Positions 53,298 to 63,333 of a stretch of DNA of 64,000 bases are shown here, piece after piece; position 1 is the stretch's first letter, and every line of letters starts with the position of its first letter. The translations under genes and the position numbers were made by a program. Source of the stretch: Hydrogenophilales bacterium 16-61-112 (GTDB lineage: Bacteria > Pseudomonadota > Gammaproteobacteria > Burkholderiales > Thiobacillaceae); assembly GCA_002257045.1 (NCBI GenBank), contig NCHD01000005.1:28332-92331 (forward strand). The letters run 5' to 3'. A model generated the notes under the pieces. It searched no databases. It saw only the letters and a list, made by a program, of their open reading frames with translations, and was not told the origin of the DNA.

Positions 53298-54962
53298 TCA
53301 GGGCGCCGGTGAGGGCGCGGTCGATGCGTTGAGCCGGCCGATCAGAGTGCGTGCTGCACGCTCCGACACCACCATCACCAGCTTCATCGTCGCCCGTGTC
53401 ATCCCCACAAACAGCTTCTTCAGCGCCGCTTCGTCGAGTGCGTCGAAATCGATTTCGGTGAAGACGATGCACGGCGCGGACTGGCCCTTGAAGCGGTGTA
53501 CCGACTCGATGAAGAGATCGCCGCTGGAATAGACCGGGCTGCTGAGCAGGTCGTATTGTCCGGTGAAGGCCCTAATGGCGTGCGGCCCCAGCCTGTCGAG
53601 CGGCGTGAAGTGGGAGTGTTCGCGGCCGCGGAAGGTGACGACGGCGATCATGTCCTTTTTGAAGCCGGCACCGAGGCCGCGGGTGATCGCGGTCTTGGTC
53701 TTGTCCATCAGGTCGGCGTGGTCCGAGTAGGTGAGGATGTCCACGTCGGAGCCGTCGAGCGGGCTGCCGGATTCGACGCGCTGCTGCGGCCCGAGCAGCC
53801 GTTGCAGCGTGCCGAGAATGTCGCGTGGCGTGCGGTAGTTGGTCTGCGCGCGCAGGACGACCCAGCCGGGCAGCTCGACCGGCGGCCGGCCGTAGAGATT
53901 CTGCATCGGGTCTTCCAGCCACCAGCAGCGGCCGTTTGGCTTCAGCAGTTTGAGCAGGGCATCGCGCCAGGCGGGCTGGAAGTCCTGGCCCTCGTCGATG
54001 ATGATTTCGTCAAACTGCCAGCCGGCATCAGGCCGGCAGTCGGCCATGAACGCTTCCAGCATCTGGAATGCGCCGGGTCGGGTGAAGTCGGGCACCTCGC
54101 CGGCCGAGCGCAGGATGCGATCGCACAACTGATGATAGGTCGCGACCGTCGACCCGTCCGGAGCAATCAGCGCGACATGGTCGGCCAGCGGGCGGTTGTA
54201 GCAGACGTAAAGCGGGCGGCGACCTGCCGTCACCGCGTCCTGCAGCACGCTGAGCGCGAGCTGGGTCTTGCCGGAACCGGCCGTGCCGATCACGCGCAGG
54301 CGAAACGGTGCGCACTCGATGCAGCGCGCCCATTCGGCCAGGCCACCCGATAGCCGGGTGTAAAGCGTGCGCGCCTGTCCTGCCACGGTGGCGACATCAG
54401 CCACCAGGCGCAACTCGTTGCGCAGAAAGCGATGCACCTTGTCGGCGAGCGGCGCGGCGGACGCATCCTCCGGCAGCAGCGAGCAAATGATGCGGGCCAG
54501 ATGCTCGCAGCGGCTGGCGTCGACGATGCGGGCGGGGTCGATGCCAGCGGTGCCGGGCTGTTTGACCTGGTAGTCGGGGCAGTAGAGCAGGCTGTCCAGC
54601 ATGGGTTGGTCTGTTGGGCAGTAATGGTGGAGGCGGGCTCGCAGGGCTTCGACCGAGCGGGTCATCTGAGCTGAAACCACCTTTTCCCTCTTGTCGTATT
54701 GCTTGGCTAGCCCCTCTGGCGTTTCGCTGAGGTAACCCGATTTCTGTTCAATCAGCAGCAGGTTGCCGGCCGGGTTGACGATCGCGAAGTCGATCTCGCC
54801 TACCAGCGCGTGACCCTGGTTGACGCGGGTCCAATGCACGCCGTGATAAACGGTGTAGCGGTCGGACAGGGCGTTGGCGAGCAGCGCCAGCGTCTCGATC
54901 TCGCGTTGCGCAGCGCCAGTGGCCTGCAGCGCCTGCCAGCCTTCGGGAATGATGTGTGCCAT
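53298..54962 (-). CDS. NERD-domain superfamily I helicase
   Basis: A 554-residue protein combining a nuclease-related NERD domain (GEIDFAIVNPAGNLLLIEQK, with Asp, Glu and Lys of the restriction-like fold) and a UvrD/Rep-like helicase: Walker A GTAGSGKTQLALS, Walker B IIIDEGQDFQPAW, the arginine-finger region QTNYRTPRDI, and motifs HRFKGQSAP and VGMTRAT. The start at 54962 gives AHIIPEGWQAL; a longer form from 55016 is possible. It converges with the YhaN-like gene. Likely DNA repair or defence. Confidence 0.85.
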   Translation of the reverse strand: MAHIIPEGWQALQATGAAQREIETLALLANALSDRYTVYHGVHWTRVNQGHALVGEIDFAIVNPAGNLLLIEQKSGYLSETPEGLAKQYDKREKVVSAQMTRSVEALRARLHHYCPTDQPMLDSLLYCPDYQVKQPGTAGIDPARIVDASRCEHLARIICSLLPEDASAAPLADKVHRFLRNELRLVADVATVAGQARTLYTRLSGGLAEWARCIECAPFRLRVIGTAGSGKTQLALSVLQDAVTAGRRPLYVCYNRPLADHVALIAPDGSTVATYHQLCDRILRSAGEVPDFTRPGAFQMLEAFMADCRPDAGWQFDEIIIDEGQDFQPAWRDALLKLLKPNGRCWWLEDPMQNLYGRPPVELPGWVVLRAQTNYRTPRDILGTLQRLLGPQQRVESGSPLDGSDVDILTYSDHADLMDKTKTAITRGLGAGFKKDMIAVVTFRGREHSHFTPLDRLGPHAIRAFTGQYDLLSSPVYSSGDLFIESVHRFKGQSAPCIVFTEIDFDALDEAALKKLFVGMTRATMKLVMVVSERAARTLIGRLNASTAPSPAP

Positions 54963-55040
54963 CGGGGTCGCTGAAAAGAGGACCCGCTGATTGTACAGAC
55001 GGCCCGGGCCGGCCATCCGGCCCGCGGACAGGCGCTGGCT

Positions 55041-56447
55041 TCAGGGTCTTGCGAACGTGCGCACGGCGATGCCGCGTTTCGCCAGTTGCGCTTTCAGCAG
55101 CTTGTAGGCGTCGAGATCGAACGGCGTAGCGGCGGGCGCCAGCAACAATTCCGCCAGCTCGGGTTCCGAACGGGCGGTGCCGAGGTGGCGCCAGGCATCG
55201 ACCAGATGCACTTCTTCGCGGTCGAAAAAGGCATTGCGTTCGACGATACCGACCGGACCCGGGTAGGGCCAGGGGGCGATCTTGAGCCGTGCCAGCGCGC
55301 TCATCAGCCGCGCGCTGTGGATGCTGCTGGACTCCTTGCCGACGCAGGCGCCCTTGCATTGGTTGAGCTGGAAAGAAAAGCAGGGGCGCCCCGGTGGGCT
55401 GGTATTTTCCAGCCCGACGATGGCCGGACAAAGCTGGTGTGCCTCGGTGATCTTGCGCAGGGCGAGCGTGGCCTCACGCCGGGTAGCAAAAAGACCGTAG
55501 AGCGCATCGTTGTGGCCGGGGTCGGCTTCGGCGCCGGTCACCAGACGCGGGCGAAAGTCGCCCGGCGCGACCTCGTCGAGTTGCCAGGCGCAGAGTTCGG
55601 CCACCCGTCGCAGCTGCCGGTTGTGCAGTGGCTGGTGTTGCTTGATCCAGCGCGACTCGAGCAGCAGGGCGCCCAGTTCGCCGGCCGTTTCCTGCCAGTC
55701 TAGGCGGCGGACTTCCTGGGCGATGCGCAGCTCCCGAGCATCGCGCGTGCTGGCGGAAAAATGCGACAGCACGCGCTGGCGCAGGTTGATGCTCTTGCCC
55801 ACGTAGAGCAGGGCGTCGTTCTCGCCGTAAAACAGATATACCCCGGGCGCTTCCGGTAAATCGTCGAGACAGTCCGGCGACAGATGGGGCGGCAGGCTCG
55901 GGCGCTTGAGCTGCTGTTGCACCGCTTCGCCGATGCGCCCGGCATCTACTTCGCGACCGACGGTTTGCCAGAACTGCCAGATCAGTTCGGCGTCGGCCAG
56001 CGCGCGGTGGCGTCCGGCGACCTGCAGGCCGTGGCGTTCGATCAGACTGTCGAGATTGTGTTTGTAGTGCTGCGGAAACAGATGTCGCGACAGCTTTACC
56101 GTGCACAGCACGTCAGCCTGGAAACGCTGGCCCAGGCGCTGGAAAGCATGGCGCACAAAGCCGTAGTCGAAGCGCGCGTTGTGGGCAATGAACAGGCGGC
56201 CCTGCAGGCGCAAGCCAAGCTCGGCCGCAACCTGGTCGAAGGTTGGCGCGTCCGCGACCATCTCATTGCTGATGCCGGTCATGTGCTGGATGAATTCGGG
56301 AATGCTGCGCTGCGGATTGATCAGGGTGTTCCAGCGGGTCACCGCGTCGCCATCGACCTCGACAATGCCGATTTCGGTGATGCGATCATGTGAGAAATTG
56401 GCACCGGTGGTTTCGAGGTCGATGAAGGCGAGACGGTTGGGGATCAT
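55041..56447 (-). CDS. DEDDh exonuclease fused to a GIY-YIG nuclease domain
   Basis: A 468-residue protein. Residues 1-170 form a DnaQ-like 3'-5' exonuclease: AFIDLETTGANFSHDRITEI, FIAHNARFDYGFVRHAF and the terminal HRALADAE of the DEDDh type. Residues 195-275 are a UvrC/Cho-like GIY-YIG domain (PGVYLFYGENDALLYVGKSI, NLRQRVLSHF). The rest has a cysteine block (CFSFQLNQCKGACVG) as in UvrC N-terminal regions. This architecture is known as the DnaQ/Cho-type fusion. Role in repair inferred. Confidence 0.92.
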   Translation of the reverse strand: MIPNRLAFIDLETTGANFSHDRITEIGIVEVDGDAVTRWNTLINPQRSIPEFIQHMTGISNEMVADAPTFDQVAAELGLRLQGRLFIAHNARFDYGFVRHAFQRLGQRFQADVLCTVKLSRHLFPQHYKHNLDSLIERHGLQVAGRHRALADAELIWQFWQTVGREVDAGRIGEAVQQQLKRPSLPPHLSPDCLDDLPEAPGVYLFYGENDALLYVGKSINLRQRVLSHFSASTRDARELRIAQEVRRLDWQETAGELGALLLESRWIKQHQPLHNRQLRRVAELCAWQLDEVAPGDFRPRLVTGAEADPGHNDALYGLFATRREATLALRKITEAHQLCPAIVGLENTSPPGRPCFSFQLNQCKGACVGKESSSIHSARLMSALARLKIAPWPYPGPVGIVERNAFFDREEVHLVDAWRHLGTARSEPELAELLLAPAATPFDLDAYKLLKAQLAKRGIAVRTFARP

Positions 56448-56662
56448 GGTGGGCCTGACAGAGCCGGCAAGACGGCGGGGGAGGACAGCAGGCCGAAATT
56501 ATCGCTCATCTCCAAGCACCGGAATGCCCCGCGTTTGCACAGACGGCTTGGTTCGGATCGAGTGGCTTACGGGCGTCGATTGCTTGCTTTGCACTTGTTC
56601 TCACCATAACAGCAACAGAATGCGGAAAATGGCAGATTGGAATTTGCAAAAGCAAGAAATGA

Positions 56663-56739
<77 letters not shown>

Positions 56740-56813
56740 AGGCAGATGGTGGTGCCGGACACGATCCGTACACCTGGTTTGACGAACTAACGGGAACTAC
56801 ACAAACAATACGG

Positions 56814-57782
56814 TCAAAAACTACGGTCAACCGCGAAAGCCGCTAATTGTAGCAAAGCTGACTTGGAATTTGAATCAGGCAGGACAGAAATTGCCGCGTT
56901 GGCGGCCTGAACTTCTCGTTGCGCGACTTCGCGGGTGTATTGCAGGGCTTGCGTGTCCTTGATCGCAGCCAGCACGCTCTGGAATTCGGTCAGCCCACCG
57001 TGCTCGATGGCGTGGCGAATGCTTGCGGTCTGCTCGGGCGTGCCGTGCTTCATTGCATACAGGAGCGGCAGGGTGGGCTTGCCCTCGGCCAGATCGTCGC
57101 CGATGTTTTTGCCAGTCTTGAGGAAATCGCCGGAATAGTCGAGCACATCGTCGATCAACTGGAATGCCGTGCCTAGGTGCATGCCGTAACGCGCCAGCGC
57201 GTCTTTCTGGTCTTCGGTGCCGCCGCTGATGACGGCGCCAAGGCGTCCGGCTGCTTCAAACAGTTTTGCGGTCTTGTAGCGGATCACGCGCAGGTAATTG
57301 TCTTCGTCGATGTCGGGGTCGTGACAATTAAGCAGTTGCAGCACTTCGCCTTCGGCAATGGTATTGGTGGCATCGGACAGGATGCGCATGATCTCCATGT
57401 TGTCGACCGCAACCATCATCTGAAACGCGCGTGAATAGAGAAAGTCGCCGACCAGCACGCTGGCGGCATTGCCGAACAGGGCGTTGGCGGTTTCGCGACC
57501 GCGACGCAGTTCGGATTCATCCACGACGTCGTCGTGCAGCAAGGTCGCGGTATGGATGAACTCGACCACCGCCGCGAGGGTGTGGTGGGCGCTGCCCGAA
57601 TAGTTGAAACAGCCGGCAGACAATAGAACCAGTGCCGGGCGCATCCGCTTGCCGCCACTGTTGATGATGTACTCGGACACCTGGCGAATAAGCGCCACGT
57701 CGGAATACAGGCTTTGGCGGATGACATGGTCGACGGCATGCATGTCGTCGGACAGATAGGATTGCAGGCTCTCCAGAGACAC
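56814..57782 (-). CDS. ispB: octaprenyl diphosphate synthase
   Basis: Trans-polyprenyl synthase making the ubiquinone side chain, 322 residues. First aspartate-rich motif LLHDDVVDESELRRG, second FQLIDDVLDYSG, plus GGKRMRPALVLLSAGCFNYS. Upstream and divergent is rplU-rpmA-obgE, the usual betaproteobacterial order. Confidence 0.95.
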   Translation of the reverse strand: MSLESLQSYLSDDMHAVDHVIRQSLYSDVALIRQVSEYIINSGGKRMRPALVLLSAGCFNYSGSAHHTLAAVVEFIHTATLLHDDVVDESELRRGRETANALFGNAASVLVGDFLYSRAFQMMVAVDNMEIMRILSDATNTIAEGEVLQLLNCHDPDIDEDNYLRVIRYKTAKLFEAAGRLGAVISGGTEDQKDALARYGMHLGTAFQLIDDVLDYSGDFLKTGKNIGDDLAEGKPTLPLLYAMKHGTPEQTASIRHAIEHGGLTEFQSVLAAIKDTQALQYTREVAQREVQAANAAISVLPDSNSKSALLQLAAFAVDRSF

Positions 57783-57952
57783 GATTTGGGTTATTCAGGC
57801 TTGTTATTAGGACAATCCCGCAATGGTATCAGTCTGGCCTGGCTTTTTCACAGCAGCTTGCCTTGATAAAGACTTGTCGAAGCGTTTGACTTACGTTGGG
57901 TTCGCCGCTAAAATCTCGCGCTTTCCCGGGTTCGTAACGGTTGGAGACCCCC

Positions 57953-58264
57953 ATGTACGCAGTCATCAAAACCGGCGGCAAGCAATATCGCGTGTGCGCT
58001 GGCGACAAACTTAAAATTGAAAAGCTCGAGGCCGACGTCGGCAGCGAAATCACCTTCGACCAAGTGTTGATGGTGGGCGATGGTGCCGACATCAAAGTGG
58101 GTGCGCCAATGTTGCGCGGAGCCACGGTGACTGCCACGGTCCTGAACCAGGCACGCGGAGACAAGATCAAGATCTTCAAGATGCGTCGCCGCAAGCATTA
58201 TCGCAAGAGCCAAGGTCACCGTCAGTACTTCACTGAAGTGCAAATCGGCGGCATTACCGCATAA
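57953..58264 (+). CDS. rplU: 50S ribosomal protein L21
   Basis: Ribosomal protein, 103 residues: [20 protein letters not shown] and the C-terminal [20 protein letters not shown]. The ATG at 57953 is used by L21 and follows GGAGACC; an ATG four codons earlier is not. First gene of rplU-rpmA-obgE. Confidence 0.97.
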   Translation: MYAVIKTGGKQYRVCAGDKLKIEKLEADVGSEITFDQVLMVGDGADIKVGAPMLRGATVTATVLNQARGDKIKIFKMRRRKHYRKSQGHRQYFTEVQIGGITA

Positions 58265-58275
58265 GGAGTAGATAA

Positions 58276-58539
58276 ATGGCACACAAGAAAGCAGGCGGTA
58301 GTTCGCGTAACGGCCGCGATTCAGAATCGAAGCGTCTGGGCGTGAAATGCTACGGCGGTGAGTTTGTTCTGGCTGGAAACATTATCGTGCGTCAGCGCGG
58401 TACCCAGTTCCACCCCGGTGATAACGTCGGTATTGGCAAGGATCACACCTTGTTCGCCAAGGCGGAAGGCACCGTGAAGTTTGAAGTCAAGGGCGCAGCC
58501 CGTCGCCGCATGGTCCGAATCGAGCCGCTGGTCGCTTGA
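58276..58539 (+). CDS. rpmA: 50S ribosomal protein L27
   Basis: Ribosomal protein, 87 residues: [20 protein letters not shown], with the mature N-terminus near the peptidyl-transferase centre and no cleavable extension. TAAGGAGTAGATAA precedes the ATG. A terminator follows before obgE. Confidence 0.98.
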   Translation: MAHKKAGGSSRNGRDSESKRLGVKCYGGEFVLAGNIIVRQRGTQFHPGDNVGIGKDHTLFAKAEGTVKFEVKGAARRRMVRIEPLVA

Positions 58540-58567
58540 TTCGAGCCGGGGCCGATTCGGTCGCCAT

Positions 58568-58598
58568 AAAAGCCCTGTCCGCCGGATGGGGCTTTTTT
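58568..58598 (+). terminator. Rho-independent terminator after rpmA
   Basis: AAAAGCCC / GGGGCTTTTTT around TGTCCGCCGGAT. Some read-through to obgE is expected. Confidence 0.8.
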
Positions 58599-58636
58599 GT
58601 TTGTGCGGGGTAAATGTTGATTAGGAACACGCCAAT

Positions 58637-59698
58637 ATGAAATTCATCGACGAAGCAAAAATTCAGGTGATGGCCGGCAAGGGCGGCGATGGCAGCGCCT
58701 CGTTTCGCCGTGAAAAGTTCATACCCAACGGTGGACCGGATGGCGGCGATGGCGGACGCGGCGGCAGCGTGTTCGTGGTGGCCGACTGCAATATCAATAC
58801 GCTGGTCGAGTTTCGCTACACGCGGATTTTCAAGGCGCAGAAAGGCGAGAACGGGCGCGGTGCCCAATGTTATGGAAAAGGCGGCGAAGACCTGATCGTA
58901 CGTGTGCCGGTCGGCACGATTTTTACCGATATCAACAGCGGCGAGGTGGTGGCCGATCTGGCCGTCAATGGCCAGAAGATTTGTCTGGCCAAAGGCGGCA
59001 AAGGCGGGCTGGGCAACCAGCATTTCAAGTCCAGCACCAATCGCGCGCCGCGCCAGCACACCCTGGGTGAACCGGGCGAAGAATGGGAACTGGCTCTGGA
59101 GTTGAAGGTGCTGGCAGACGTGGGCTTGCTGGGCATGCCGAACGCGGGAAAATCGACTTTCATTCGCGCCGTGTCGGCAGCGCGCCCCAAAGTTGCAGAC
59201 TATCCATTTACCACGCTCGCGCCGAATCTGGGTGTGGTGCGGGTGGACAGCGAACGCAGCTTTGTTATTGCCGATATCCCCGGCTTGATTGAAGGCGCTG
59301 CCGAAGGCGCGGGGCTGGGTCACCAGTTTTTGCGGCATTTGCAGCGCACTCGCGTGCTGCTGCATCTGGTCGACATTTCGCCACGCTGGGAAGAAGGCGA
59401 TCCGGTGCATGAGGCGCGTGCAATCGTTGAAGAGTTGCGCAAATACGATCAGCAACTCTATGAAAAAACGCGCTGGCTGGTGTTGAACAAGATAGACATG
59501 GTGGACGAGGCGGAACGCGAGGTGGTGGTCGCGCAGTTCATCAAGGACTACGAGTGGTCGGGGCCGGTGTTTGCGATTTCGGCGCTGGAAGGCACGGGAT
59601 GCACGGCCCTGACTTACGCGCTGATGGATTATCTTGGAGCCCAGGCTCCGCGCATTGCGGAAGAGCCCGAGACCGTTATCCCTGCCGTCGCTGATTGA
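58637..59698 (+). CDS. obgE: GTPase ObgE/CgtA
   Basis: Ribosome-assembly GTPase, 353 residues. Gly-rich Obg fold ([33 protein letters not shown]) to about residue 158, then the G domain: [47 protein letters not shown], and NKID. Length is normal. Confidence 0.97.
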   Translation: MKFIDEAKIQVMAGKGGDGSASFRREKFIPNGGPDGGDGGRGGSVFVVADCNINTLVEFRYTRIFKAQKGENGRGAQCYGKGGEDLIVRVPVGTIFTDINSGEVVADLAVNGQKICLAKGGKGGLGNQHFKSSTNRAPRQHTLGEPGEEWELALELKVLADVGLLGMPNAGKSTFIRAVSAARPKVADYPFTTLAPNLGVVRVDSERSFVIADIPGLIEGAAEGAGLGHQFLRHLQRTRVLLHLVDISPRWEEGDPVHEARAIVEELRKYDQQLYEKTRWLVLNKIDMVDEAEREVVVAQFIKDYEWSGPVFAISALEGTGCTALTYALMDYLGAQAPRIAEEPETVIPAVAD

Positions 59699-59707
59699 AG
59701 CTTGGGG

Positions 59708-59986
59708 TCAGAATGTGAGCGGATCGTCGGCCTGCAGGGCTTCGCCGCCGACGCGCTTCCAGTCGTTTTCCAGCAGCGCAACCTGGTAACGCGCCCAGCG
59801 GGCGAATTCCAGCGGGGTGCAATGCCCTTTCTTGCGGCGGCAAACCCCCGCCACCCCCTTGAAATGAAAAACCGTGTCGCCGCTTTCGGCGTCCTGCGCG
59901 ATGTCGGCAAGCTGACGCACGCCCCAGGTGCGCCCGTAGGCGCCGTTGCTGTAGAAGTATCCGATTTTCAGTTCGTCGAGGCTCAT
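59708..59986 (-). CDS. small protein following CbbO/NorD
   Basis: A 92-residue protein of unknown function: MSLDELKIGYFYSNGAYGRT, then VFHFKGVAGVCRRKKGHCTP and a C-terminal WKRVGGEALQADDPLTF. Two cysteines are in VCRRKKGHC. It follows the VWA gene by 11 bp in the same direction and is probably in its operon; it converges with obgE. Confidence 0.65.
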   Translation of the reverse strand: MSLDELKIGYFYSNGAYGRTWGVRQLADIAQDAESGDTVFHFKGVAGVCRRKKGHCTPLEFARWARYQVALLENDWKRVGGEALQADDPLTF

Positions 59987-59997
59987 GTCGTGCGGGT

Positions 59998-62046
59998 TCA
60001 GGTCGTGAGGCGGCGGTAAATATCAGTCACTTTGATTGGCAATTGTCGCACGTCATCCAGAATGACGTAACGCGCGGCACCGTACATGTGCGGCAGGTAG
60101 TCGCGTGCGTCGCGGTCGAGCGTGATGCAGAAGGGGTGAATACCGGTACGCGCAGCTTCCTGCAGCGCCATGCGCGTGTCTTCTACGCCGTAAATGCCGC
60201 GATAGACGTCGAAATAGTCGTCCGGGCGGCCGTCCGAGAGCGTGATCAGCACGCGGGTCTTGGCCTCCACCTGGTTCAGCAGCTTGCTCATGTGGCGCAG
60301 TGCAAATCCCATGCGGGTGTATTCCTGCGGCCGAATGCCGGAAATGCGCGCCTTGACCTCGTCGTCGTAACGGTCGTCGAAGGTCTTGATGCGGAACAGC
60401 TCGCAGCGTTTGCGCGTAGTGCCGGAAAAGCCGTAGATTGCGTAGCGGTCACCCAATAGTTCCAGCGCCTCGCACAACAGGATCAGCGCTTCGCGTTCGG
60501 CTTCGTTGATCCAGCCCTGGGTCGAGCCGCTCATGTCAACCAAAAAAGCCACCGCGATGTTGCGTTCGGTCCGGTGCATGCGCTGGAACAGACGGTCGCT
60601 CATTTCGCTACCGTCGCGGGCATCGGCCAGCGCTTCGATCAGCGCGTCGAGATCGATTTCATCGCCCTGGGTTTGCCGCTTGTCGAGCCGGTTCTGGAAG
60701 CTGTCGTAAACCGGAGCGACGGTCTTTTCGCGCATCACGCACCAGTTCTTGCGGTAATGCTGGCGGCCATGATCCCACTCCGGATAGAGCACGGCGCCTT
60801 TCTCGTGATAGGTGCCCTGCCATACCGCATCGGGATCTTCGGGCTGGTCGAACACTCGGCTCGCATCGTATTCACCTTCGCCTGCCGGGGTGAGGTAGTC
60901 CGGCGGGATTTCGCCGAAATCAAGATAGATAGATGTCAACAGCTGCCTGACGCCTTCGGGCGGCGCAATGGGCGCATCGTCGAGGGTGATCTCAAAATCG
61001 AGTTGGCCATTTTCGTCCCGCGGCGTGATGTCGAATTCGGGTTCAGGTTCGGGCGCAGGAGGGGTTTCTGACTGCGTGGCCTGCTGTTCCACCAACAGCT
61101 CGGCGAGCTTGATGCGCAGCCGTGCTTTTTCCTTGTCGATGCGTGCGGCACGGGCGGCGGCAATGGCGTCCGGGCGCAAGCAGCCCTGATCCGAAAAGTG
61201 CGGGCACCCGGGTTCGGCATACGCTGAATCGAGCAGGGCCAGGCTATCGGCCACCGAAGCGTCGGATGCGGCGAGTCGGGCTTCAAACACGTGCCAGGCT
61301 GGAGATAGCGGCGCATCAAGCAGGCTGCGCAAGCGTTGCATCTCGCGATGCAAGCCGGGCAGCTCGCGCTTGATCTGCGCCGACAGCCGCAGAATTTCCA
61401 GCGCGTACAAATGATTCAGAGCGCGTTCGGGGTCGGCATACTGGGCGGTGACGGCAACCGGGTCGATGCGCAGCGTGCCGAAGCGGGTTTGCGCCCACAG
61501 CAGTGCCACCGTGACTTTGGCGAGTTGAAAATTATCGTCCTGATCGGACAGGGCTGCGATCAGTGGCGGCAACACGATGCGCTCACCGTCAGTCCAGGCC
61601 GCGTCGCCTTCTTCGATCCGCAAGCGGCGCCCAGACAAGCCGCAGACAAAGTTGCCCAGCACCGGCGAGATTTCTTCAAACAGTGCGCCGGCGGCATCGT
61701 TCTTGTGTTGCACAACGTCAAAGCTGTCGACCTGTTCCATCACGCGCAACGCGTTCTGCAGCCCGGTGCGGTCGAACACGTCGCAGGTGTGCAGCGCCCA
61801 GGCTTCGAGCAGGCGCAGTTCCATATGCGGCAGCAAGGCCGGCGCACGGCGGCCGAATTGCCAGGCCAGGGTGATGTGGGTGGAGGCGATGCGGCGAATC
61901 CAACCGAGGATGAAATCCTGCTCGTCGCGCGCGAGCCGGTCCAGTTCGATCGCGAGCTGGTCGACTTTGTAATACGTGAACTCGGTGTCCAGCCAGACGT
62001 GGAGGCTGGCCTCCATTTCGCCGGCAGTGAGCGGCGCCAACGCCAT
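59998..62046 (-). CDS. CbbO/NorD-like VWA-domain protein
   Basis: A 682-residue partner of the MoxR-type ATPase, acting as substrate adaptor. The C-terminal von Willebrand A domain has the MIDAS motif D-x-S-x-S in AFLVDMSGSTQGW (about residue 505), then GFSGTTRKRCELFRIKTFDD and ITLSDGRPDDYFDVYRGIYG. The middle is acidic and Pro/Glu-rich. CbbO helps activate Rubisco, and NorD assists nitric oxide reductase; length is nearer to NorD but within both. cbbLS and norBC are not in the window. Confidence 0.85.
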   Translation of the reverse strand: MALAPLTAGEMEASLHVWLDTEFTYYKVDQLAIELDRLARDEQDFILGWIRRIASTHITLAWQFGRRAPALLPHMELRLLEAWALHTCDVFDRTGLQNALRVMEQVDSFDVVQHKNDAAGALFEEISPVLGNFVCGLSGRRLRIEEGDAAWTDGERIVLPPLIAALSDQDDNFQLAKVTVALLWAQTRFGTLRIDPVAVTAQYADPERALNHLYALEILRLSAQIKRELPGLHREMQRLRSLLDAPLSPAWHVFEARLAASDASVADSLALLDSAYAEPGCPHFSDQGCLRPDAIAAARAARIDKEKARLRIKLAELLVEQQATQSETPPAPEPEPEFDITPRDENGQLDFEITLDDAPIAPPEGVRQLLTSIYLDFGEIPPDYLTPAGEGEYDASRVFDQPEDPDAVWQGTYHEKGAVLYPEWDHGRQHYRKNWCVMREKTVAPVYDSFQNRLDKRQTQGDEIDLDALIEALADARDGSEMSDRLFQRMHRTERNIAVAFLVDMSGSTQGWINEAEREALILLCEALELLGDRYAIYGFSGTTRKRCELFRIKTFDDRYDDEVKARISGIRPQEYTRMGFALRHMSKLLNQVEAKTRVLITLSDGRPDDYFDVYRGIYGVEDTRMALQEAARTGIHPFCITLDRDARDYLPHMYGAARYVILDDVRQLPIKVTDIYRRLTT

Positions 62047-62062
62047 GATTAAAGCGACGCCA

Positions 62063-62875
62063 TCAGAAGATCGAGGAGGAGAGTTCCTGGATGGCTTTCA
62101 GCATGTCGGCATCGTCGGTGACGGCCTGCGCCACGGCGGCCTTGCATGCCGAAACGGGGCTGACGCCATCGGCGATCAGTTTGCCGGCGTGTACCAGCAG
62201 CCGCGTCGACGCACCTTCCTCCAGCCCGCTGCCCTTGAGGTTGCGCGTCATCTGGGCGAAGCGCACCAGGTTGTCGGCGATGGCGTCGGAGACCCCGGAT
62301 TCGGTGGCGACGATGCGGCGCTCCAGCGCGGCGCTGGGGTAGTCGAACTCAAGCGCGACGAAGCGTTGCCGGGTGGACTGCTTCAAGTCCTTGAGCACGC
62401 TTTGGTAGCCCGGGTTGTACGAAATCGCCATGCAGAACTCGGGTGGCGCTTCGACCACCTGGCCGAGCTTTTCCATCGGCAGATTGCGCCGATCATCCGC
62501 AAGAGGATGAATCACCACCATGGTGTCCTTGCGTGCCTCGACGATTTCGTCGAGGTAGCAGATGCCACCGCAGCGCACGGCGCGGGTGAGCGGGCCATCG
62601 ACCCACACGGTTTCGCCGCCCTTGACCAGATAGCGTCCCACCAGGTCGGATGCGGTGAGGTCGTCGTGACACGAAACGGTGATGAGCGGGCGCTTGAGCC
62701 GCCATGCCATGTGTTCCATGAAGCGTGTCTTGCCGCAGCCGGTGGGGCCTTTCAGCAGCACCGGGATCTGCTGCCGGTAGGCGGCTTCGAACAACTGGAT
62801 TTCGTCACCGACGGCCTCGTAATAGGGCTCTTTTTCGATCAGGTGATGGGCGGGGTCGAGGGTGCGTGCGTTCAT
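62063..62875 (-). CDS. CbbQ/NorQ-family MoxR-type AAA+ ATPase
   Basis: AAA+ ATPase of 270 residues that remodels Rubisco or nitric oxide reductase with its VWA partner. Walker [19 protein letters not shown], Walker [17 protein letters not shown], sensor 1 [14 protein letters not shown], and the arginine finger near [16 protein letters not shown]. The ATG at 62875 is used; a TTG 15 nt earlier is possible. It is 16 bp before the VWA gene. Confidence 0.9.
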   Translation of the reverse strand: MNARTLDPAHHLIEKEPYYEAVGDEIQLFEAAYRQQIPVLLKGPTGCGKTRFMEHMAWRLKRPLITVSCHDDLTASDLVGRYLVKGGETVWVDGPLTRAVRCGGICYLDEIVEARKDTMVVIHPLADDRRNLPMEKLGQVVEAPPEFCMAISYNPGYQSVLKDLKQSTRQRFVALEFDYPSAALERRIVATESGVSDAIADNLVRFAQMTRNLKGSGLEEGASTRLLVHAGKLIADGVSPVSACKAAVAQAVTDDADMLKAIQELSSSIF

Positions 62876-62886
62876 GGCGGGGACGA

Positions 62887-63330
62887 TCAAAAGCAGCCGG
62901 ATTGCTGTTTTTTAGTTTCCAGGGATTTGATTTCCTGGTTCCATTTGTTCATTTGTTCCTGGGTGTATCCCTTGCGGCGAGCTTGATCCATCTTGTCAAA
63001 AACCGTTCCAAGCTTGTCGGTCAGGGCGTCGCATTGGCGTGCCGAAGCAGGCTTTGCAGGCTTGCCCGTAGCGGGGTGGGTGCTGACTTGGGGCGCTGTC
63101 ACCGGAGCGGACGGCAAGGTTTTCACGGCTTTTGCCCGAACTGGCGGCTTGATCGGGTCGGGCAGGGGGATGGGATCGATTTCTACCGCGCGGACTTCGC
63201 GTGCGTTGCGACAGGGCAGATTGGAATAAGTCACCTGCCCCTGAGCATCGATGCATTTGTTCAGCGAGTCAGCGCCCGCACTGGTTGCCAGAACCAGTGC
63301 AATGCTGCCCATCATGATGGGATTGCGCAT
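62887..63330 (-). CDS. DUF4124-domain protein
   Basis: A 147-residue exported protein. Signal peptide [17 protein letters not shown] is followed by the DUF4124 motif [18 protein letters not shown], a Pro/Lys linker and a C-terminal helix with [20 protein letters not shown] and a last Cys. The family is periplasmic and of unknown function. It is 12 bp before the cbbQ-like start. Confidence 0.85.
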   Translation of the reverse strand: MRNPIMMGSIALVLATSAGADSLNKCIDAQGQVTYSNLPCRNAREVRAVEIDPIPLPDPIKPPVRAKAVKTLPSAPVTAPQVSTHPATGKPAKPASARQCDALTDKLGTVFDKMDQARRKGYTQEQMNKWNQEIKSLETKKQQSGCF

Positions 63331-63333
63331 GGC

